Source: Pseudoclavibacter sp. AY1H1 (lineage in GTDB: Bacteria > Actinomycetota > Actinomycetes > Actinomycetales > Microbacteriaceae). Taken from it: DNA of 64,000 nt. The stretch covers positions 1 to 64,000 of the forward strand of contig NZ_PSXX01000009.1 of NCBI RefSeq assembly GCF_002931055.1. Direction: 5' to 3'. The first letter of the stretch is position 1. Each line of letters begins with the position of its first letter. The position numbers were made by a program, and so were the translations under genes. Below, in pieces: positions 9,571 to 17,934 of this stretch. The notes under the pieces are model-generated. The model ran no database searches. It saw only the letters and a program-made list of their open reading frames with translations, and was not told where the DNA came from.

Positions 9571-9671
9571 AGGCGACTCCAAACCGTGGCACCTAGCCTG
9601 CTGCCAGCTCGGCTCGCACGCTGACGAAACTGCAGCTGCCCTCGAGTCGACAGAGGCAGAGGAGAGACGCC

Positions 9672-10130
9672 ATGACCAGTCCGGAAGCCGTCGCCCAACC
9701 CGAATTCACCCTGCACCGCAGCGTCGGGGCTCCCCGCGAGCGGGTCTGGCGTGCGTGGACCGACCCAGACGAGCTCACCCTCTGGCATCACCCGGCCGGG
9801 GTCTCGACGCCGCGGGACTCCATCGCCGTCGACGTGCGCGAGGGCGGCACCTACCGGTACACGATGGTGAACGATGAGAATGGTGAGGAGTATCCGACGG
9901 CGGGCACCTACCTCCTCGTCTCGGAACCCGACCGGCTCGTCTTCACGTGGGGCTCCCCCGACGACGACCCCGCCGAGTCCCCCGTCGTGGCCGTCGACTT
10001 CACCGCGAGCGGCGACGAGACTGAGCTCGCGCTGCACGTGCGAGGCATCGCGGGCGAGCCGGGCGATGACAACGTCTACGACGGCTGGACCCAGGCCCTC
10101 GAGAACCTCGCCAGGCACGTCGCTCGCTGA
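9672..10130 (+). CDS. SRPBCC domain-containing protein (AHSA1-like)
   Basis: This 152-residue protein shows the START/SRPBCC pattern of Aha1-like proteins: FTLHRSVGAPRERVWRAWTDPDELTLWHHP at the start, DVREGGTYRYTM, FTWGSPDDDPAESPVV, and a C-terminal long helix YDGWTQALENLARHV. Such proteins bind hydrophobic ligands in a helix-grip cavity. The ligand here is unknown. A GGAGAG ribosome-binding site precedes ATG 9672. The 10131-10344 gap holds imperfect repeats of AGCCCGTGATCTGCC and no gene. Confidence 0.9.
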   Translation: MTSPEAVAQPEFTLHRSVGAPRERVWRAWTDPDELTLWHHPAGVSTPRDSIAVDVREGGTYRYTMVNDENGEEYPTAGTYLLVSEPDRLVFTWGSPDDDPAESPVVAVDFTASGDETELALHVRGIAGEPGDDNVYDGWTQALENLARHVAR

Positions 10131-10344
10131 CAGATCAAGCGCTGCAGCGCGCGAGGGAGATCTTCCGTGCCCCGACCAAGCGCCCGCACGGGACGCCTGG
10201 TCGGCCTTGCGAGACGCGCAGCGACTGGCAGCCCGTGATCTCTGCCAGCCCGTGATCTGCCAGCCCCTCATCCGCCCGCCGCGGTGCGTCAGCCTCGCTG
10301 CATCAGCCGACGTGCATCAGCCGCACGGGTTCAGCCGTCGCGCG

Positions 10345-11538
10345 TCAGCCTCGGGGCTTCAGGACGACCTTGATGCACCCATCCGTCTTCTTCTGGAACA
10401 CCTCGTACATGCGGGGCGCGTCCTCGAGCGGCATGCGGTGCGTGACGAGATCCTCGGTGCCGAGCGGATCGCTGCGGTCCTCGACGAGCGGAAGCAGCTC
10501 GGGGATCCACCGCTGCACGTTGCACTGGCCCATGCGCAGCGTCAGCTGCTTGTCGAACATCGTCATGAGCGGCATCGGGTCGGCCGTTCCCGCGTACACC
10601 CCGCTGAGCGAGACCGTCCCGCCGCGGCGCACCGCGTCGATGGCCAGCATGACGGCGGAGAGTCGGTCGACACCGACCGTCTCGATGACCTTCTTGGCGA
10701 GCGCATCCGGGAGCAGCCCGGCGCCCTTCTGCGCGATCTCTGCGATCCCGCTGCCATCACCGGCACCGTGCGCCTCGAGCCCGACCGCATCCACCACCGA
10801 GTCCGGTCCTCGCCCCTCGGTCGCGGCGCGGAGGGCCTCCGCGGTCTGCGAGTCGTAGTCGAAGACCTCGACCCCGTAGCGCTCCGCGAGCGCGCGACGC
10901 TCGGGCACCGGGTCGACCCCCAGCACCCGGTAGCCGAGGTGCTTCCCGATGCGTGCCGCGAACTGGCCAACCGGTCCGAGCCCGAGGACCGCGAGGGTTC
11001 CGCCCGCCGGGACGTTCGCGTACTGGACGCCCTGCCAGGCCGTGGGGAGGATGTCGCTGAGGAACAAGTACCGCTCGTCGGACAGCTCGTGGCCGACCTT
11101 GATGGCGTTGTTGTCGGCGAGGCGCACGCGCAGGTACTCCGCCTGCCCGCCTGGCACCGATCCGTACAGCTCCGTGTAGCCGTACAGCTCGGCACCGGTG
11201 CCCTGATCGGTGTTCTGCGTCACCTCGCACTGCGTGGAGAGGCCGGAATGACAGGCGACGCAGTCGCCGCAGGCGATCACGAACGGCACGACCACCCGGT
11301 CGCCGACGCTGAGCTTCGTCACCCCGTCGCCGACCTCCTCGACGATGCCCATCGTCTCGTGGCCGAGGATGTCGCCCTTCGCGAGGAACGGCCCGAAGAC
11401 GCTGTACAGGTGCAGGTCGGAGCCGCAGATCGCGGCCGAGGTGACGCGGATGATCGCATCCCCCGTCTCTTGGATCAGGGGCTTCGGGACCGTCTCGACG
11501 GTGACCTTGCCGGTCGACTGCCAGGTGAGTGCGCGCAT
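10345..11538 (-). CDS. Zinc-dependent alcohol dehydrogenase (glutathione-independent formaldehyde dehydrogenase-like)
   Basis: This 397-residue medium-chain dehydrogenase has a catalytic zinc site CGSDLH with GHETMGIVEEVG, a structural-zinc Cys cluster CGDCVACHSGLSTQC, and a Rossmann motif LGLGPVGQFAARIGK. The long GTGAELYGYTELYGSVPGGQAEYLRV insertion resembles the formaldehyde dehydrogenase / threonine-dehydrogenase-like subgroup often seen beside detoxification genes. It probably uses NAD(P) to oxidise a primary alcohol or hydroxymethyl adduct in the cytoplasm. An AGAGAGGAAT ribosome-binding site precedes ATG 11538. Substrate is not decided by sequence. Confidence 0.9.
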   Translation of the reverse strand: MRALTWQSTGKVTVETVPKPLIQETGDAIIRVTSAAICGSDLHLYSVFGPFLAKGDILGHETMGIVEEVGDGVTKLSVGDRVVVPFVIACGDCVACHSGLSTQCEVTQNTDQGTGAELYGYTELYGSVPGGQAEYLRVRLADNNAIKVGHELSDERYLFLSDILPTAWQGVQYANVPAGGTLAVLGLGPVGQFAARIGKHLGYRVLGVDPVPERRALAERYGVEVFDYDSQTAEALRAATEGRGPDSVVDAVGLEAHGAGDGSGIAEIAQKGAGLLPDALAKKVIETVGVDRLSAVMLAIDAVRRGGTVSLSGVYAGTADPMPLMTMFDKQLTLRMGQCNVQRWIPELLPLVEDRSDPLGTEDLVTHRMPLEDAPRMYEVFQKKTDGCIKVVLKPRG

Positions 11539-11694
11539 GAGGATTCCTCTCTTCGCGGGAGAACGGGCGCCTGCCTCGAGCGGGCGCCCGGAGATCCCTG
11601 GGGTTCGCCCCGAGGCTACGGACCGGCGCCCCTGCGCCGCGCGGGGTTGACTTCCCAGCCGCATCTGCGGCTCGCCGGGAGCTCGCCGAGGCGG

Positions 11695-11700
11695 TAGCGT
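11695..11700 (+). promoter_or_regulatory. -10 box TAGCGT
   Basis: TAGCGT ends 7 nt before the GTG at 11708 and only 1 nt before the alternative GTG at 11702. The usual 6-7 nt spacing in this genome favours 11708. Confidence 0.5.
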
Positions 11701-11707
11701 CGTGCAC

Positions 11708-12325
11708 GTGAGTCGATCGGGAGCACCCTGGAGCGTCGTGCACGCGGAGCGCGAGGCGCTCATCGCGGACCTCGAGCGGCTCGACGACACCGCATGGGCG
11801 ACCCCCTCCCTCTGCACGGGGTGGACGGTGCACGACGTGCTCGCGCACCTGGTAAACGACGCGAAGACCACGCCGTTCAGCTTCGTCGCGCAGCTCGCGT
11901 CGGCGCGCTTCGACTTCGACGCCCTCAACCAGCGCGGAATGGAAGCCGAGCGGCAGGAGCATCCGCGCGACACGCTCGAGCGCTTCCGAGCCGCCGCCGG
12001 ACGCACCTCGAGCGCACCGACGCCCGCGGCAACGCGCTACGTGGAAGCGTTCGTGCACGGCGAGGACATCCGCAGGCCCCTCGGCATCACCCACACGTAC
12101 CCGCGCGCCGCGGTGCTCGAGGCGATCGCCCACCAGCGCAAGTCGCCCGTCGCCATGGGCGGCGGCCGGGAGCTCGCCGCCGACCGCACCCTCGTCGCGA
12201 TCGACGCGGGTGCCTCACCAGACCGATCTCTGACGCTCGGCCACGGGCCGGCCGTCCGGGGAACAGCCATCGACCTGCTCATGTGGCTGAGCGGTCGCGA
12301 TGTCGCACCGGAGGCGATCTCATGA
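11708..12325 (+). CDS. TIGR03083 / maleylpyruvate isomerase-like (DinB-fold) protein
   Basis: This ~205-residue protein begins with the four-helix DinB-like domain of mycothiol-dependent metalloenzymes: EREALIADLERLDDTAWATP, then LCTGWTVHDVLAHLV with the metal-ligand His, and EAFVHGEDIRRPLG later. Actinobacterial TIGR03083 proteins are thought to use mycothiol in conjugation or isomerisation. GTG 11708 is chosen over 11702 from the promoter spacing. The stop overlaps the start of the PfkB gene by 4 nt (ATGA), so the two are cotranslated. The specific substrate is unknown. Confidence 0.85.
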   Translation: MSRSGAPWSVVHAEREALIADLERLDDTAWATPSLCTGWTVHDVLAHLVNDAKTTPFSFVAQLASARFDFDALNQRGMEAERQEHPRDTLERFRAAAGRTSSAPTPAATRYVEAFVHGEDIRRPLGITHTYPRAAVLEAIAHQRKSPVAMGGGRELAADRTLVAIDAGASPDRSLTLGHGPAVRGTAIDLLMWLSGRDVAPEAIS

Positions 12326-13359
12326 ACCAGCGGGAACCATCCACCGACAGCACAGCGTCCAGCTCCGAGCACCACGACAGGTCCGAGCGCCACGACTCCG
12401 CAGGTCACCTCACGAGCGCCCACCTCGCGAGCGCCCTCGTGCTCGGTGAAGCCCTCGTCGACCTCCTGCCGGGAGACGCCGGCTCCCCGGAGGGGCGCGC
12501 CCTGCCGGGCGGCTCCCCCATGAACGTCGCCGTGGGACTCGCGCGTCTCGGCCATCCCTCCCAGCTCGCCGCACGCCTCGCCGACGACCAGCTCGGGCGC
12601 CTCGTGCTCGCGCACCTCGAGGAGTCCGGCGTCGCGCTCGTCGACGGAGCACTCGACGGCGAGCGCACCTCGACGGCGAAGGCCACCCTCGACGCGCAGG
12701 GCAGCGCCAGCTACGAGTTCGACCTCGACTTCTCGCTGCCGACGCCGCACCTCGATGGCGTCGACGTGCTCCACACCGGGTCGATCGGCGCGGTCGTCGA
12801 CCCTGGCGGCGCCGTCGTCCGTGCGTCCTTCGCCGAGGCCAGGGCACGCGGCGGCATCCTCACGAGCTACGACCCCAACGTGCGCGCGGCGATCATGGGC
12901 GACCGCGAGACGGTGCGCGAGCGCGTCGAAGCCCTCGCCTCGCTCAGCCACGTCGTGAAGCTGAGCGACGAAGACGCCGAGTGGCTCTACCCGGGCGTCT
13001 CCCCCTCCGAGGTGCTGCGGCGCTTCAGGACGCTCGGAGCGCGCCTCGCCGTCATGACCCGCGGCAGCGAGGGCGCACTCGCGCGCACGTCACGGCGTGA
13101 GCTCACCGCAGAGGCTCCGCTGGTCCGCGTCGTCGACACCGTCGGCGCCGGCGACGCCTTCATGTCCGGACTCCTGCACGCCGTCTCCGCCGCGAGCACC
13201 CGCCACGCGCTCGTCGAAGGCCTCGATGAAGATGCGTGGGCGGATGCGGCCCTCGCGACCGCGGCACGCAGCGCGGCCGTCACCGTGGCGCGTGCGGGCG
13301 CCAACCCACCCTGGCCGCAGGAGCTGGCCGGCGAGGAGCCAGCGCCCCGACTCGGCTAG
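12322..13359 (+). CDS. PfkB-family carbohydrate kinase (fructokinase-like)
   Basis: This 345-residue ribokinase-fold protein has a ~30-residue hydrophilic N-terminal extension, then LVLGEALVDLLPG, the substrate motif PGGSPMNVAVGLARLG (PfkB signature 1), YDPNVR, and the anion-hole and catalytic base in VDTVGAGDAFMSGLLH (signature 2, Asp of GAGD). It phosphorylates a sugar or nucleoside with ATP; fructokinase is the most common assignment for this pattern. It overlaps the upstream TIGR03083 gene by 4 nt. The extension may mean that the true start is the internal VLGE region, but no better start codon is in place. Confidence 0.88.
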   Translation: MNQREPSTDSTASSSEHHDRSERHDSAGHLTSAHLASALVLGEALVDLLPGDAGSPEGRALPGGSPMNVAVGLARLGHPSQLAARLADDQLGRLVLAHLEESGVALVDGALDGERTSTAKATLDAQGSASYEFDLDFSLPTPHLDGVDVLHTGSIGAVVDPGGAVVRASFAEARARGGILTSYDPNVRAAIMGDRETVRERVEALASLSHVVKLSDEDAEWLYPGVSPSEVLRRFRTLGARLAVMTRGSEGALARTSRRELTAEAPLVRVVDTVGAGDAFMSGLLHAVSAASTRHALVEGLDEDAWADAALATAARSAAVTVARAGANPPWPQELAGEEPAPRLG

Positions 13360-13371
13360 GGCGCCCCGGGT

Positions 13372-13397
13372 CTGTGCCTCGGGGCTGTGCCTCGGGG
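13372..13397. repeat. 13-bp tandem duplication CTGTGCCTCGGGG
   Basis: Two identical copies lie head to tail just after the PfkB stop. The rest of 13360-13573 has no gene. Confidence 0.5.
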
Positions 13398-13561
13398 TGG
13401 AGGGTGGAGGCTGGTGCTCGGGATCCGGCGCTCGGGTTCTGACGCTCGGCGACGGGCGCGGGGCAACCGGCGCGAGGCAGCAGGTGCGGGCCAAGAGACA
13501 CCGACCGACGGGCACCGAGCACTCCGTTGTCGTCACGACAGGACAAAACCGAGTTCGGGCC

Positions 13562-13567
13562 TAGACT
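13562..13567 (+). promoter_or_regulatory. -10 box TAGACT
   Basis: TAGACT is followed by 6 nt and the ATG at 13574, consistent with a leaderless transcript. Confidence 0.6.
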
Positions 13568-13573
13568 TTTCTG

Positions 13574-14326
13574 ATGCTCGAGCTGCTCCCCCAACTCCCC
13601 ACGTTCGCCTGGGTGCTGCTCGCCGTCGCCGCGTTCGCCGTCGGCGTCTCGAAGACCGCACTGCCGGGGGTCACGACGCTCTCCGTCGCGACCTTCGCCG
13701 CGGTCCTCCCCGCCAAGCAGTCGACCGGGGCGCTGCTCGTGCTCCTCATCGTCGGCGACATGTTCGCCCTGTGGACGTACCGACGCCACGCCGACTGGCC
13801 GACCCTCGTCAAGCTGATCCCGGCCGTCGCCGTCGGCCTCCTCGCCGGCGCCGCGTTCCTCGCCTTCGCCGACGACAGCTGGGTTCGCCGTGTCATCGGC
13901 ATCATCCTGCTCATCCTCGTCACGATCACCGTGTGGCGCCGCTACCGCACCCCGGAGACGCCGAGCGATCGGGCGGCGAAGGTCGCTCGCGCTGGCTACG
14001 GCTCGCTCGGCGGGTTCACGACCATGGTCGCCAACGCCGGCGGCCCGGTCATGGCCATGTACTTCCTCGCCGCGAAGTTCCCCGTGAAGGCCTTCCTGGG
14101 GACGGCCGCCTGGTTCTTCGCGATCGTCAACATCGCCAAGCTGCCGTTCTCGGTCGGCCTCGGGCTCATCACTCCGGGCACCCTCGTGCTCGACCTGCTC
14201 CTCGTGCCGCTCCTCATCGGCGGGGCCTTCCTCGGGCGCTGGCTCGCACCCCGCCTGAGCCAGAAGGTCTTCGACCGCATCGTGCTCGTACTCACGGTCG
14301 CCGGCGCCGTCTACCTGCTCGTCTGA
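13574..14326 (+). CDS. TauE/SafE family sulfite/organosulfonate exporter-like permease
   Basis: This 250-residue integral membrane protein has about eight hydrophobic helices. The N-terminal FAVGVSKTALPGV motif and the repeat-related GGFTTMVANAGGPVMAMYFL motif are diagnostic of the TauE/SafE (DUF81) family, in which two homologous halves each carry a G(x)n P-type motif. Family members export sulfite, sulfoacetate or other small anions. The substrate is unknown here. The start ATG is fixed by a leaderless promoter. 14327-14454 holds no gene. Confidence 0.9.
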   Translation: MLELLPQLPTFAWVLLAVAAFAVGVSKTALPGVTTLSVATFAAVLPAKQSTGALLVLLIVGDMFALWTYRRHADWPTLVKLIPAVAVGLLAGAAFLAFADDSWVRRVIGIILLILVTITVWRRYRTPETPSDRAAKVARAGYGSLGGFTTMVANAGGPVMAMYFLAAKFPVKAFLGTAAWFFAIVNIAKLPFSVGLGLITPGTLVLDLLLVPLLIGGAFLGRWLAPRLSQKVFDRIVLVLTVAGAVYLLV

Positions 14327-14454
14327 GGTCCGAGAACGCTCCTCGGCTGAGCCCTGCGCTCGGTTGAGATCGCCACTCGCCTGGGGCGGGTGCTCGCCGG
14401 GGATCGCTGCCTGCCCGAGATCGCTCCTCGCCTCCGGCCGCCAGCCCGCACCTG

Positions 14455-14655
14455 CTAGGGCGAGCGCCGGAAGAGCGCCTTCAGGCGTGACACGTGGCGG
14501 TCGGTGAACTCGTTCGAGAGCTTCATGGTCTCGGCGGTCAGGTTGCCGCCCGACATGATCGACCGGAGCGTCGCCTCGGCGCGTTCCTGCTGGGTGAGCG
14601 CTGGCGGCTCAGTCTCGTCGGCGAGTTCGGATGGGACCTGGTCAGCATCAGCCAT
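14455..14655 (-). CDS. Hypothetical small protein, 66 aa
   Basis: MADADQVPSELADETEPPAL is followed by a helical, charged segment (TQQERAEATLRSIMSGG, KLSNEFTDRHVSRLKALF). Composition and codon use look genuine. The ATG at 14655 lies 7 nt downstream of TAGCCT on the minus strand, which matches the leaderless promoters of neighbours and supports this start over a longer one. No family is recognised; it is predicted soluble and helical. Confidence 0.6.
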   Translation of the reverse strand: MADADQVPSELADETEPPALTQQERAEATLRSIMSGGNLTAETMKLSNEFTDRHVSRLKALFRRSP

Positions 14656-14662
14656 GACGGCA

Positions 14663-14668
14663 AGGCTA
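14663..14668 (-). promoter_or_regulatory. -10 box TAGCCT for the 66-aa gene
   Basis: On the minus strand TAGCCT is followed by 7 nt and the ATG at 14655. Confidence 0.5.
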
Positions 14669-14743
14669 CACAGCAGCCCGACGCCACCGCCGTGAGCGTG
14701 AGCGCTGGCTGACCTGACCGGCGGCCAGCAGCCAGCAGAGCAG

Positions 14744-15775
14744 TTAGGCAGCCCCTGCGGCCTCGCCATCGCAGGCTCCGCCGAACTCCCGCAGCCAGCG
14801 GATGCCCACCTCGCGCGTGCGACTCACGCCCTTGTACTCGGCCATGTCCTCCGGGAGCTCCTCGAGCACATCCGCCGTCCGCACCGCCCACTCCGGCACC
14901 GTCGCGAGCGCCGCGAACGGCAGCAGGTAGCTGCGGATCAGGAACATGATGGCGTTCGACTCTGGCAGGCGGATGAGGTGCTGCACCTCGGTTCGAAGGT
15001 GGAGTCGCGTGCCGACGTCCGCGATCGGCCCGTCGACGAGCGAGGTCCTGTCCGGCCCCCACTCGGGGTACGTCTCCGTCGACGTGTCCAGCTTCCCATC
15101 CACGGTCAGGGTCCAGTTCGTGCGGCGGTAGCTCTGACCAGGCTCGAGCCGCAGGAGAAACGCCTTGGCCCGAGGGATGACCCCCTCGTCGTGCACGCGA
15201 GGCACCGGCCCGTGGATCTCGAGGAACGACATGCCCACGTCGAAGCCGAACGACCAGTCCGCAGCGAACGTCACGAGCCCGGCGTCGGCCCAGAGCTCGT
15301 CGTCGCGCTGGTCGAGGAGCACGACGTCCTCCTGCATCTGCTGGCCGATGAACCCGAGGGGCCCCTCCGGCATCGAGGAGGACTCACCGACCGCGAAGCA
15401 GCGGTCGATGCCGAGGAGTCCGTTGTGCCAGTGCCAGCCCCCGCCCTCACGCGTGAGGCTCATGTGCTCGGGGTAGGCCTCGGAGAGCCGCTCCATGAGC
15501 ACGAACATCGCATCCCATGCGGCGGGCACCATGTGCGGCAGGCACTGCAGCCGCGAGGGGTCGGCGCTGAGGATGCGGGCCCGCTCAGCGAGCTCGCCGC
15601 GGTAGGCATGGTCGATGTCGACCGGATGCTCGCCCCAGGAGCCGACCGGCGTCGCACGGGGCACCGAGGCGGGCTCCACGTTCGTGCTGTACCGGTAGGT
15701 CTCCTTGGGGAACGGGAAGGGGAATCCGGCGACGGCGACCGAATGGTCGACCTCGCGGGCGGCGAATGCGGTCAC
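14744..15775 (-). CDS. Heme-dependent oxidative N-demethylase family protein (DUF3445)
   Basis: This 343-residue protein matches the DUF3445 family, which includes the heme subunit of oxidative N-demethylases and dimethylamine monooxygenase. Diagnostic stretches are FPFPFPKETYRYSTNVEP, LPHMVPAAWDAMFVLMERL, HWHNGLLGIDRCFAVG, DWSFGFDVGMSFLEIHGPVP and QSYRRTNWTLTVDG. In characterised systems this subunit carries a heme that oxidises a secondary amine to a primary amine plus formaldehyde using O2. It is the last gene of a minus-strand operon, overlapping the reductase gene by 4 nt. Substrate (dimethylamine or another N-methyl compound) is inferred, not shown. Confidence 0.88.
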   Translation of the reverse strand: MTAFAAREVDHSVAVAGFPFPFPKETYRYSTNVEPASVPRATPVGSWGEHPVDIDHAYRGELAERARILSADPSRLQCLPHMVPAAWDAMFVLMERLSEAYPEHMSLTREGGGWHWHNGLLGIDRCFAVGESSSMPEGPLGFIGQQMQEDVVLLDQRDDELWADAGLVTFAADWSFGFDVGMSFLEIHGPVPRVHDEGVIPRAKAFLLRLEPGQSYRRTNWTLTVDGKLDTSTETYPEWGPDRTSLVDGPIADVGTRLHLRTEVQHLIRLPESNAIMFLIRSYLLPFAALATVPEWAVRTADVLEELPEDMAEYKGVSRTREVGIRWLREFGGACDGEAAGAA

Positions 15776-16734
15776 AGTTCAAGCTCCAGGATCTCGCCTC
15801 TCGGGCGGGAGACGCACGGCATGAGGCAGTCGCCGCGGCCCTTCTCCTCTTCGGTGAGGAAGCTGTCGCGGTGCTCGATGCCGGCCATCTCCGCACCGCG
15901 CGCCGGTCGGACGCCGACGCGACACTCACCGCAGACGCCCTGCCTGCAGAGGTTCGGCACCGGAACGTTCTCGGCGAGCAGGGCGTCGAGGAGCGTCGTG
16001 CCCGACTCGACGCGGATCGTCCGACCGAGGCCCAGGAGCCGCGCGTCGAACGCCTCGCCTGGCTCGAGCTCTGGAGCCGTGAAGGCCTCAGCGTGGATGC
16101 GCGCCGCGGGCCACCCGGCGGCGAGCGCCGCCCTGCGGACGGCGTCGATCATGGCCACCGGCCCGCACACGTAGAGGTGGGCACCGAGGGGCTGGTCGAG
16201 GAGCGCCTGGTCGAGGTGCTCGCTCAACGCGGTCCTGCTGCCGCACACGGTGAGACGCCCGCCGCTGAGGCGCTCGAGCTCCTCACGGTGCGCACCCCCG
16301 CCGTCGCCGAACGCGTAGACCACTTCGAACGAGCGACCCCACTCGGCCGCCGCCCTCGCATGGGACAGGATCGGCGTGACGCCGATGCCGCCGGCGACGA
16401 GCAGGTGATGCCGGGCGGACAGCACGGGCGGGAACGCACTCGAGGGCACGCTGACCGTGACGGGGTCGCCGATCCTGCGATCGTGCATCCACCGCGACCC
16501 GCCTCGCCCTCGGTCGTCGAGCCGCACCGAGACGGAGTAGTGGTCGGGGCGGCGACCGGGGCCGGTCAGCGAGTAGGAGTTGCGCGACCCGTCGCCGAGC
16601 TGCACCGCGATGCTGCTCCCCGGCGCGAACGACGGCAGCACGCGGCCCTCCGGATCCCGCAGCTCGATGGCGCGGACGCCGACGCAGAGCTCGCTGACAC
16701 CGGCGACGACCATGTCGAGGACGGCGCCGCTCAC
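15772..16734 (-). CDS. PDR/VanB family oxidoreductase, electron-transfer subunit of the N-demethylase
   Basis: This 320-residue phthalate-dioxygenase-reductase-type protein has three parts: an FMN-binding barrel with RNSYSLTG, an NAD-binding domain with LVAGGIGVTPILSHA, and a C-terminal plant-type ferredoxin with CRQGVCGECRVG plus a distal Cys in GDCLMPCV. It would pass electrons from NAD(P)H via flavin and 2Fe-2S to the heme subunit encoded just downstream. It overlaps its neighbours by 4 nt on both sides (ATGA-type), which implies stoichiometric coexpression. Confidence 0.92.
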   Translation of the reverse strand: MSGAVLDMVVAGVSELCVGVRAIELRDPEGRVLPSFAPGSSIAVQLGDGSRNSYSLTGPGRRPDHYSVSVRLDDRGRGGSRWMHDRRIGDPVTVSVPSSAFPPVLSARHHLLVAGGIGVTPILSHARAAAEWGRSFEVVYAFGDGGGAHREELERLSGGRLTVCGSRTALSEHLDQALLDQPLGAHLYVCGPVAMIDAVRRAALAAGWPAARIHAEAFTAPELEPGEAFDARLLGLGRTIRVESGTTLLDALLAENVPVPNLCRQGVCGECRVGVRPARGAEMAGIEHRDSFLTEEEKGRGDCLMPCVSRPRGEILELEL

Positions 16735-17459
16735 GCGAGGGCCAGTTCTGAGCGCTCACGCGTGACGGGGCGTCGACCCGCCGAGGGGTGCTCGGCAGGG
16801 TCCTGACCGGCAGGCTCCTGCTCGGCACTGCCCTGCTCTGCGGCGGCGAAGTACCCCAGGTACGCGCCCTGGCGACGCGAATAGTGGTAGTACACGGTGA
16901 GCGCGATGCCGCATCCCCCGCAGGCCACCAGCTCGGCCAGCGCGGCCTGCTGCGCCGAATCCGCCGGACTGCTCGTCTGCGCCGCCGCCGTGCGCGTCTT
17001 CGCGTGACAGTGACCGCAGTAGACCGTGACCTGCGCGTCGGTCTGCCGGGGCGCCGCCAGCACGAACTCGATCTCCTCGTCGAGGACACCGGCCTCGTGC
17101 AGGATCGCCCGCAGTGCACCGAGAGCGGCCTCGTCGCCGCCGACGCGGAATCGCCACCCGGTCCGGGCTCGCGCGAGCGCGGCGTCGATCCGTGCTCGGG
17201 ATGCGGGCGAGGCCACATCCCCGAGCTCGACGACGATACCGGCGCCGGTATCGGCGACATCCGCCGTGTCGACGAGGAACGTGATGCAGCGGGCGCGAGC
17301 ATCCTCACCCAGGTCGGGATGCGTGTCCCGGCTGCTCCCCGCGGCCAGCAGCCGCCGCCAGCGGGACGAGCTCGTCGCGGCCGGGCTCACACCCGGGGCG
17401 ACTTCGGCCTCGACCGCCTCAGCGCCTGCCACCGGTTCCACGGCTGTCGCCTCCATCAT
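16731..17459 (-). CDS. dmmA: Dimethylamine monooxygenase subunit DmmA family protein
   Basis: This 242-residue protein ends with the DmmA-family signature: two CxxC pairs (VYCGHC and CGGCG, about 30 residues apart) followed by YYHYSRRQGAYLGY. The Cys pairs may bind a metal or an iron-sulfur centre. The N-terminal 45 residues are Ala/Glu-rich, and a ~35-residue Glu/Pro/Ala tail follows the conserved domain. It is the third subunit type found with the DUF3445 heme protein and PDR reductase in methylated-amine oxidation. Two adjacent ATG codons (17459 and 17456) are possible starts. The cupin gene ends 2 nt upstream. Confidence 0.8.
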   Translation of the reverse strand: MMEATAVEPVAGAEAVEAEVAPGVSPAATSSSRWRRLLAAGSSRDTHPDLGEDARARCITFLVDTADVADTGAGIVVELGDVASPASRARIDAALARARTGWRFRVGGDEAALGALRAILHEAGVLDEEIEFVLAAPRQTDAQVTVYCGHCHAKTRTAAAQTSSPADSAQQAALAELVACGGCGIALTVYYHYSRRQGAYLGYFAAAEQGSAEQEPAGQDPAEHPSAGRRPVTRERSELALA

Positions 17460-17461
17460 GG

Positions 17462-17863
17462 TCAGGGCGCGACGGAGCGGTGGCCGACGTAGAACGCGAG
17501 CGCCGAATCCTCGGTGCTGAAGAGGATGCGCGATCCCTTCGGGAAGAAGATCGCGTCCCGCGGGCCCGCGAACGAGACCTGCCCCGTGTCGACGTTCTCG
17601 AGGCGGAACGTGCCGGAGAGCACGACCTTCATCTCGTCGTAGTCGTAGAAGTAGTCGAGCGGCGCATCGGTGTGGTTCAACGCGAAGTAGCCCGCCGACA
17701 TGGCGGAGCCGTCGGGGTTCGAGTAGACGTCCGCGATGTAGCCGTCGGTGCCCGGATACTGCTCGAGCGGCATCCGGGGCAGCTCGGACCAGAAGTCCGG
17801 GGTCACCCGGAACCGCGGTACGGCGGTGGTCACGGCGTCGACGCTCAGGAATTCAGTGCTCAT
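17462..17863 (-). CDS. Cupin domain-containing protein (EutQ-like), first gene of the N-demethylase operon
   Basis: This 133-residue single-domain cupin has the beta-barrel pattern PLDYFYDYDEMKVVLSGTFRLEN and AIFFPKGSRILFST. The aligned metal ligands typical of cupins are mostly replaced (DYDEMK in motif 1), as in EutQ-like members. It leads the operon cupin-DmmA-reductase-heme subunit with 2-nt and 4-nt junctions. It may bind or modify an amine, or stabilise the complex; its role is inferred only from context. A GATACT box 6 nt upstream of the ATG suggests another leaderless start. Confidence 0.8.
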   Translation of the reverse strand: MSTEFLSVDAVTTAVPRFRVTPDFWSELPRMPLEQYPGTDGYIADVYSNPDGSAMSAGYFALNHTDAPLDYFYDYDEMKVVLSGTFRLENVDTGQVSFAGPRDAIFFPKGSRILFSTEDSALAFYVGHRSVAP

Positions 17864-17869
17864 GAACCA

Positions 17870-17903
17870 AGTATCGAGTGAACACAGTTTCCCACGTGTA
17901 AAC
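17870..17903 (-). promoter_or_regulatory. Promoter with palindromic operator for the N-demethylase operon
   Basis: On the minus strand GATACT (17875-17870) lies 6 nt before the cupin ATG. Upstream, at 17887-17903, is the near-palindrome GTTTACACGTGGGAAAC (GTTT and AAAC around CACGTG), covering the -35 region. This is the place expected for a repressor site; the cognate regulator is not identified in the window. Confidence 0.45.
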
Positions 17904-17934
17904 AGTGGTGGTCGATCGTGTGGCGGTCGAGTCC

